Of a stretch of DNA of 10,227 nt, positions 5,795 through 10,227 are shown one piece after another. The notes below the pieces were generated by a model. It saw nothing but the letters and a program-made list of their open reading frames with translations. It ran no database searches and was not told where the DNA came from. The stretch is taken from positions 1-10,227 of the forward strand of contig CACYHJ010000052.1 of NCBI GenBank assembly GCA_902774165.1, in the 5' to 3' direction. The position numbers and the translations under genes were made by a program. The stretch comes from Oscillospiraceae bacterium. Lineage in GTDB: Bacteria; Bacillota; Clostridia; Oscillospirales; Acutalibacteraceae. Each line of letters opens with the position of its first letter. Positions within the stretch are counted from its first letter, which is position 1.

Positions 5795-7414
5795 TCAATG
5801 CTTTGTCTTTTCCTCGCTCATGTTCTCGATCATCTCCTCCAGCGCTTCGTTCTCCCGGTCCTCGTTGGCCATCAGGGCGCGGCGCTCGTTGAGGGCGATA
5901 TACATCTTCTCGCGCTTCTCGCCCACAAGATCGTAGAAAATATACGGGATCATGCGGATCACATCCGGGAAAAGGCCGATGCCGATATACATGAACCAGA
6001 CCTTCTGATAGATCGTCCGGCTTCCCTGCGACCAGGGCAGCATCGTGAGCGACAGATCGTAGCCCGACCATTTGAACAGCCAGATCGTGAGCAGCGAGTT
6101 CAGCGGGGCGGTCACCTTGGTGATCAGGCCGGTCAGAATGCCGATCGTGCCGTCGGGACGCTCGCCGGTAACGTACTCGGTGTAGTCGTTGATCTCTCTG
6201 CCCAGCTCCGCCTCGAACACGCGGGCGGGGCCGTCGTTGAGGCCGTTGATGCCGAAACAGATCGCGTAAAGGGCGACCAGGCCCCACTTGCGTTCTTTTG
6301 CCATGATCGGGCAGCCGATCACGACCATCAGCAGGGCGAAGAACAGGTCCCACAGACGCAGAACGACGACGCCGTTCCGGTTGTTCTTGAAAATCTTCTG
6401 GAACTTCGGAATCAGGCTGATGCTTAAATACGTCAGCACGTTGTTGGGCAGGTAGGCGAAGAACGTCGGGATCGTGCCGCCGAAGATTTCCTGCTGGGTC
6501 ACCACGTCCCACTTATAGCCGCCGTTCGACCACCAGCTCACGGAGAAGCCCGCAATGAAGTTGCGCAGAGCGTATTTATTCTTGAGAATGTAGAAGATCG
6601 TCTTCGTGACGGGGGCGGGCTTGGGCTGCAGCAGAATGCGTTCCTTGCATTTGACTGCCATGGCGATATTGCCGAACATGCCGGTCAGTCCCGCGGTGAA
6701 TGAGAAGAACAGATATACATAAGGCATCGGCACGTTGAGATAGCCCTTGTTGATCAGCTCCATCAGCGGCACAAGGAACGCGAACACGGCCTGCGATGCG
6801 GTGAAGCCCACGTACTGCTGGATCAGGCCGACCTTGATACGGTCGTCGGGATTCGCGGTCTGCAGCGTCAGCATATTGCCGCGCGGGATGCCGTAGATCG
6901 TGGCGAAGGTCTCCTGGATAAAGAGCATGACGAACACGAATATGATCTTGCGCGGGTCGTTGTTCGCCGTGTGCCCGAGGAACAGCGCGCCGCTGTACAG
7001 AATCATCGTACTCGCATAATAGGGGATCGCGCCGCTCACGACGTAAGGACGCGCCTTGCCCCAGCGGGTGCGTGTGTGGTCGTAGGCGATGCCCATCAGC
7101 ACGTTGTTGAGCACGTCGTAGATGCCGATGAGCATCTCGATCCACGTGACGTAAACGATGTCGATGTGCAGCACCGTCAGGAAGTACAGCTTCCTGTACT
7201 GTTCAAGCGCGGTGAGAAGGCTCGTCGCGAATTCACCGACGCCGGGATAGACCATTTCCTTGACCGAAAGCACCGGCGTGTGGAACATGCGGATGGCGAT
7301 GCGGCTGTATCGGCTCAGCCTCGAGCTGTCGAGCCGCTGCGCGGAATTGTCCTCCGCCTGAAAGATGACCTCGGTCAGTTTTTTCTGTTGGCCCGTTCTT
7401 TCTTTTTCACTCAT
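5795..7414 (-). CDS. MFS_2 / GPH-type sugar:cation symporter-like permease
   Basis: A 539-aa polytopic membrane protein with about 12 hydrophobic segments. The cytoplasmic loop after the second span carries the family signature: Asp112 followed by RTRWGKARPY (115-124), as in GPH (glycoside-pentoside-hexuronide) transporters. A second hallmark in the C-terminal half is EINDYTEYVTGERPDG (407-422). It has ~40 extra hydrophilic residues at the N-terminus and a charged tail from about 498, so it is longer than the ~450-480 aa of typical members. The substrate is unknown; no glycosidase or sugar-catabolic gene lies nearby. The ATG overlaps the stop of the preceding gene in an ATGA arrangement, with GAGGTG eight bases upstream, so it is third in a coupled operon. 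Codon and base use match its neighbours. Confidence 0.85.
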   Translation of the reverse strand: MSEKERTGQQKKLTEVIFQAEDNSAQRLDSSRLSRYSRIAIRMFHTPVLSVKEMVYPGVGEFATSLLTALEQYRKLYFLTVLHIDIVYVTWIEMLIGIYDVLNNVLMGIAYDHTRTRWGKARPYVVSGAIPYYASTMILYSGALFLGHTANNDPRKIIFVFVMLFIQETFATIYGIPRGNMLTLQTANPDDRIKVGLIQQYVGFTASQAVFAFLVPLMELINKGYLNVPMPYVYLFFSFTAGLTGMFGNIAMAVKCKERILLQPKPAPVTKTIFYILKNKYALRNFIAGFSVSWWSNGGYKWDVVTQQEIFGGTIPTFFAYLPNNVLTYLSISLIPKFQKIFKNNRNGVVVLRLWDLFFALLMVVIGCPIMAKERKWGLVALYAICFGINGLNDGPARVFEAELGREINDYTEYVTGERPDGTIGILTGLITKVTAPLNSLLTIWLFKWSGYDLSLTMLPWSQGSRTIYQKVWFMYIGIGLFPDVIRMIPYIFYDLVGEKREKMYIALNERRALMANEDRENEALEEMIENMSEEKTKH

Positions 7415-8832
7415 TTCACGTTCACCTCACAGGAAGATCTGAAATATCCGTCGTCGGAGAGGGCGTAGATAACCGCCGTGCCCGGCGCGGCCGCGGTGAC
7501 GACGCCGTTTTCGTCGACCGTCGCGACGCTTTCGTTCTCGGAATACCATTTGACGGTCTTCACCGTGGCTTTCGCGGGGGAGACGATCACGGAGAGCGTT
7601 CCCGTGCCGCCGACGGAGAGCTTCATATGACGGCGGCTGAGACGGATGGATTCGACCGCGTTCAGCACGCTGACCTCGCACGTATCGGTGAAGGTCTTGC
7701 CGCCGAATTCGTATTCCGCGGTGATCGTCGCCATGCCGCCGGGCGTCTTGCTCGCTTTCAGGTAGCCCTCGTCGTCCACCGTGACGACGCTCTCGTCGGA
7801 GCTGCTCCATTTCGCCTCGTAGGCGAGCGGATCGTCGCAGATCAGCGTCGCGATCAGGTTGTCGGTGTCGCCGGGGGCGATTGTCAGCTCCTTCTGGTCA
7901 AGGGAAATACCGGGCCAGGTGAAGCCGCAGTTTCTCGCGTTCGTCAGCCTCGCGCCGACGGCGCAGGAGCCGAGGGATGCGAATTCCCCGGTGAAGGTCA
8001 GCGAGCCCTCGACGGAAAGCTCCTTCGCGAATCGGAGCGACAGGATCCGGTCCGTCGCTCGGACTGCTTCAAAACGGATCGTGTACTTGTCATATGTCGC
8101 CGTGACCGTTCCGACCCGGGCGTATTTCTTCAGCCCGTCGCCGAGCAGCGATTCGATCCCGGTCTGAGACCGCGGCGGGAACAGCGCTTTCGCCGCCGCG
8201 CCGTTCGGGTTGAGCGTCAGCGTCACGACATAATTGTCTTTGTAGTGCATTTTGTAAGAGCGCTCCGAGCCGCAGTTTTCGCAGCCGTCCTGCGGGGAAT
8301 CGCTTGACTCGCCGCAGGAGGGGCAGACGTAGTTGATATATTCGCAGGTGAAATCTTCGATATCCGCCGCGGTGAGGGCGGGAACGTCAAGATACTGCGC
8401 GAAGCCGTCGAAGAAATTCGCCGTTTTTTCTTCATTCGTCGCGTCCAGACTGTCCTCAAAATCGGAGCGGATGTATTTCAGCGTTGAGAGCAGCAGCTCG
8501 CCGCCGTCGGTCTCCATGCTGTCCTCGTCGATGCGGAAGGTCTCGTTCTCGGAGAATTTCGGCTTTTCCGTCAGCGCGTTCGCAAGCACTTTGTTGAAGT
8601 AGTCCGCCGCCTCCTCCTTTGACGCCGGGGCGGGGGTACGCCCCTCGGTCAGCACCGCGGGCGGGTCGCTGCCTTCCATCTGCAGCACGGTGACAAGGCC
8701 GTAGCCGATACCGACCGCGAAGATCACGACGAGCAGCACGATCACGGCGGGGTAGATCCATTTATATTTTTTGACGGTTTCTTCGGTCATGCCGCCGGCG
8801 TTCATGACGCTTTTCTTTCCCTCGTCAGGCAT
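7411..8832 (-). CDS. Single-pass membrane protein with zinc knuckle and two Ig-like (Big_2) domains
   Basis: A 473-aa protein. After a ~25-residue cytoplasmic start comes a membrane span (about 26-49), so the bulk is predicted outside. Residues 70-165 and 190-300 are unrecognised mixed segments. Between them CPSC (170-173) and CENC (184-187) form a four-cysteine zinc knuckle. Two bacterial Ig-like domains follow, about 308-389 and 392-472, each with the KW-S-ES-V-TVD-G pattern (KWSSSDESVVTVDDEG and KWYSENESVATVDENG). Such domains usually serve adhesion or spacing at the cell surface. The ATG at 8832 overlaps the previous gene by 8 bp, with GGAGG nine bases upstream inside that gene; an internal ATG at residue 10 is possible. 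A zinc knuckle on the presumed outer side is unusual. Biological role unknown. Confidence 0.8.
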   Translation of the reverse strand: MPDEGKKSVMNAGGMTEETVKKYKWIYPAVIVLLVVIFAVGIGYGLVTVLQMEGSDPPAVLTEGRTPAPASKEEAADYFNKVLANALTEKPKFSENETFRIDEDSMETDGGELLLSTLKYIRSDFEDSLDATNEEKTANFFDGFAQYLDVPALTAADIEDFTCEYINYVCPSCGESSDSPQDGCENCGSERSYKMHYKDNYVVTLTLNPNGAAAKALFPPRSQTGIESLLGDGLKKYARVGTVTATYDKYTIRFEAVRATDRILSLRFAKELSVEGSLTFTGEFASLGSCAVGARLTNARNCGFTWPGISLDQKELTIAPGDTDNLIATLICDDPLAYEAKWSSSDESVVTVDDEGYLKASKTPGGMATITAEYEFGGKTFTDTCEVSVLNAVESIRLSRRHMKLSVGGTGTLSVIVSPAKATVKTVKWYSENESVATVDENGVVTAAAPGTAVIYALSDDGYFRSSCEVNVK

Positions 8833-9712
8833 TCTGCTCCGCCTCCCTCTTCGCTATTTTTTCTTCGTAGGACGCTTCTTCCTTTGCGATCTCCTCATCG
8901 ATCTTTTTCGTTGCCTCAGTCACGACCACGGGCTGGGGCAGATCGTCGATCTTCACCTCGCCGGCGCGGACGCGTTTCCACATCGCGGCACGCTCGACGG
9001 CGCCCTCGGTGTATTCCACGGGGACGGGACGTCTGACAAGAAGAATGTTCACCGCAAGCACGGCGGCAAAGGCGAGAATCGAGATATAAAGACCGAAACC
9101 GCCGTGTCCGCTCAGCAGCGCGGAGCTCTGCGCCGCGGAAACGAAACGGGCGATCAGGATGATCGCGGCGCAGCTCGCGGCAATCCCGGCGCAGGAAACG
9201 CCGGCGAGGATCTTCTGCATGTTTTTAATGCTGATAAAGCAGAACACCGTCAGCAGCAGCGCCAGAACGGCGCATACCGCCGCCGCGGCGTAGGCGTAGA
9301 TCGCCGCGATCAGCGCAGAAAACCCGCCGCCGAACGCGCCGGAGCCGGCCATCTGCGCGATATACCCCAGATCCCCGCCGCCGAAGAGCTGATAAAGCCC
9401 CAGAGCCCCGAATGAAACGGCGGTTTCTTTATAGGGCAGAAGAATCGAGAATCCGCCCTGAGGGATCAGGAACGTCAGAATCGGCAGAAACATGACCGCA
9501 AGCCGCGCAATGGTCAGCTTCGAGCCGACGAAGGAGGCCTTGAACCGCTTGATTTTCACGCCCATCGCCGCCTGCGAGAGCTCCGCGATCTTTGCCTCCC
9601 GGTAAAAATCTTCCTCGAAATTCACAAATCGCATGTTCACGCCGCAGGCGGGACAGAACTGGCTGACGTTGGTCAGGTGAAGCTTTTTTCCGCATTTCGG
9701 ACAAGTCGACAC
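8825..9712 (-). CDS. Zinc-ribbon polytopic membrane protein of unknown function
   Basis: A 295-aa protein opening with a zinc ribbon: CPKC (4-7), 12 residues, CPAC (20-23). A basic amphipathic stretch follows, then about four hydrophobic segments (around 69-90, 150-175, 185-210 and 220-245), and a charged, probably helical tail rich in Glu and Lys. I recognise the architecture as a common type of uncharacterised Firmicutes membrane protein but no named family. Start: GTG at 9712, with AAGGAG at 9721-9726 eight bases upstream. An in-frame ATG at 9790 can be excluded as it falls in the -35 box of the gene's own promoter. It is first in the three-gene operon with the Big_2 protein and the transporter; the shared zinc-ribbon theme in the first two suggests they work together, which is inference. 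Confidence 0.8.
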   Translation of the reverse strand: MSTCPKCGKKLHLTNVSQFCPACGVNMRFVNFEEDFYREAKIAELSQAAMGVKIKRFKASFVGSKLTIARLAVMFLPILTFLIPQGGFSILLPYKETAVSFGALGLYQLFGGGDLGYIAQMAGSGAFGGGFSALIAAIYAYAAAAVCAVLALLLTVFCFISIKNMQKILAGVSCAGIAASCAAIILIARFVSAAQSSALLSGHGGFGLYISILAFAAVLAVNILLVRRPVPVEYTEGAVERAAMWKRVRAGEVKIDDLPQPVVVTEATKKIDEEIAKEEASYEEKIAKREAEQNA

Positions 9713-9761
9713 GAACGTCACTCCTTTTCTATAAAGATAAATCAACAGTTTATATGAATAA

Positions 9762-9790
9762 ATTATAATCCTGTAAAATAATTTTGTCAA
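9762..9790 (-). promoter_or_regulatory. Consensus promoter of the zinc-ribbon/Big_2/transporter operon
   Basis: On the minus strand: TTGACA (9790-9785), exactly 17 bases, TATAAT (9767-9762). This is a perfect sigma-A consensus. Transcription should start near 9755, leaving a leader of about 43 bases with the AAGGAG site. Confidence 0.9.
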
Positions 9791-9845
9791 TAATAATCAG
9801 ATTTAAATAAATTATGATCGATAGCGAAAAACCCAGAAAATTTCC

Positions 9846-9874
9846 TTGACAAATCGGTTTTCATGTTATATAAT
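9846..9874 (+). promoter_or_regulatory. Consensus promoter of tRNA-His
   Basis: TTGACA (9846-9851), 17 bases, TATAAT (9869-9874), perfect consensus, divergent from the operon promoter 55 bases to the left. The leader carries a 6-bp hairpin (GTGCCG 9882-9887 with CGGCAC 9900-9905) ending next to the mature tRNA 5' end. Confidence 0.92.
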
Positions 9875-9906
9875 ACAGCTTGTGCCGATTGAGTCGGCGC
9901 GGCACG

Positions 9907-9983
9907 GTGGGTATAGCTCAGTTGGTTAGAGCGCCAGGTTGTGGCCCTGGAGGCCGTCGGTTCGAATCCGACTATCCACCCCA
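9907..9983 (+). tRNA. tRNA-His (anticodon GUG)
   Basis: Complete cloverleaf. The acceptor stem is GTGGGTA (9907-9913) with TATCCAC (9973-9979), one G-T wobble. The D arm reads AGCTCAGTTGGTTAGAGC. The anticodon arm is CCAGG-TTGTGGC-CCTGG with anticodon GTG. The T arm is GTCGG-TTCGAAT-CCGAC. The histidine identity pair is present: G at 9906 (G-1) opposite C at 9980 (C73). CCA is encoded at 9981-9983. It has its own promoter and appears to be a single tRNA gene here. Confidence 0.97.
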
Positions 9984-9992
9984 TTTTCAAAG

Positions 9993-10165
9993 GATCCGGC
10001 GCCTTGCGCGTCGATTATATATAAAGATTCCGGCGCCTCGCGCGTCGATCATATATAAAAGATTCCGGCGCCTCGCGCGTCGATCATATATAAAAGATTC
10101 CGGCGCCATGTGCGTCGATCATATATAAAAGATTCCGGCGCCCCGTGCGTCGATCATATATAACA
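9993..10165. repeat. Five-copy 35-bp tandem repeat downstream of tRNA-His
   Basis: Contiguous copies at 9993-10025 (33 bp), 10026-10060, 10061-10095, 10096-10130 and 10131-10165 (35 bp each). Each has the palindrome GGCGCC, a four-base variable spot, GCGTCGATCATATATAA, and a following A-run joining the next copy. The variation between copies is concentrated right after GGCGCC. A degenerate fragment with GGCGCCGGGCGCC (10171-10183) follows. It begins 10 bases after the tRNA CCA, so it is transcribed with the tRNA unless termination is immediate. There is no coding sense. Confidence 0.92.
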
Positions 10166-10170
10166 ATAAC

Positions 10171-10219
10171 GGCGCCGGGCGCCGATTACGAAACCACGAC
10201 GCAGCAAGATTTGTCGTGG
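10171..10219. repeat. Two inverted repeats closing the tandem array
   Basis: GGCGCC-G-GGCGCC at 10171-10183, then a 7-bp stem CCACGAC (10194-10200) with GTCGTGG (10213-10219), loop of 12 bases, followed by CTATATTT to the window end. The second could be a terminator for the tRNA transcript, but the T-tract is poor and the window ends here. Confidence 0.5.
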
Positions 10220-10227
10220 CTATATTT

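Noticed and set aside
9961..9983. Prophage or island attachment site at the tRNA-His 3' end
   Set aside because: No integrase and no duplicate of the tRNA 3' end is seen within the window.
9787..9990. Minus-strand 67-aa ORF containing GFEPTASRATTWRSNQLSYTH
   Set aside because: It is antisense to tRNA-His; this peptide motif is a well-known false gene call over tRNA genes.
9993..10165. CRISPR array
   Set aside because: The repeats are head to tail with no spacers and no cas genes are present.

Overview
This window reads as a chromosomal segment of a spore-former-related Clostridia bacterium of gut or rumen type. That is an inference from family content: a SpoIIQ-like M23 protein, an S51 peptidase, a GPH-type transporter, clostridial TPR/DUF6273 architecture, AAGGAG-type ribosome binding sites and TTGACA/TATAAT promoters. 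Most genes are GC-rich. The left end (1-1960 and about 2135-2380) is visibly more AT-rich, which suggests a separately acquired segment.

Left end (1-2433): a membrane-anchored 658-aa protein has helical repeats on both sides of one membrane span and ends in a DUF6273/C-type-lectin-like domain. Its last ~50 codons look like the variable region (VR) of a diversity-generating retroelement (DGR): the conserved frame is WWLRSPG...VRPALWI, and 33 of 42 consecutive codons end in C, as expected if A was replaced at the first two positions of AAC codons. A palindromic interspersed repeat follows, then a 33-codon ORF that matches the start of DGR accessory proteins (Avd) and breaks off at the residues QKSPK. 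No reverse transcriptase and no template repeat are in the window. I read this as a decayed DGR, or a VR now served from elsewhere in the genome. It is the most interesting part of the window.

Middle (2376-4921): three minus-strand genes, an iron-containing alcohol dehydrogenase (3650-4861), a 23S-IVP-type four-helix-bundle protein (3207-3566) and an S51 peptidase-E-like protein (2434-3138), ending in a strong terminator. The four-helix-bundle gene is bracketed by arrays of 7-bp repeats in opposite orientation, giving it the look of a small inserted element. It lies against the ribosome binding site of the peptidase gene.

Right half (5039-9790): a plus-strand SpoIIQ-like M23 protein converges on a three-gene minus-strand operon across a shared bidirectional terminator. 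The operon runs from a near-consensus promoter: a zinc-ribbon polytopic membrane protein, a single-pass protein with a zinc knuckle and two Ig-like (Big_2) domains, and a GPH/MFS_2 transporter. The genes overlap by 8 and 4 bp, which suggests translational coupling.

Right edge (9846-10227): tRNA-His(GUG) with its own consensus promoter and encoded CCA, followed directly by five copies of a 33-35-bp tandem repeat and two inverted repeats.
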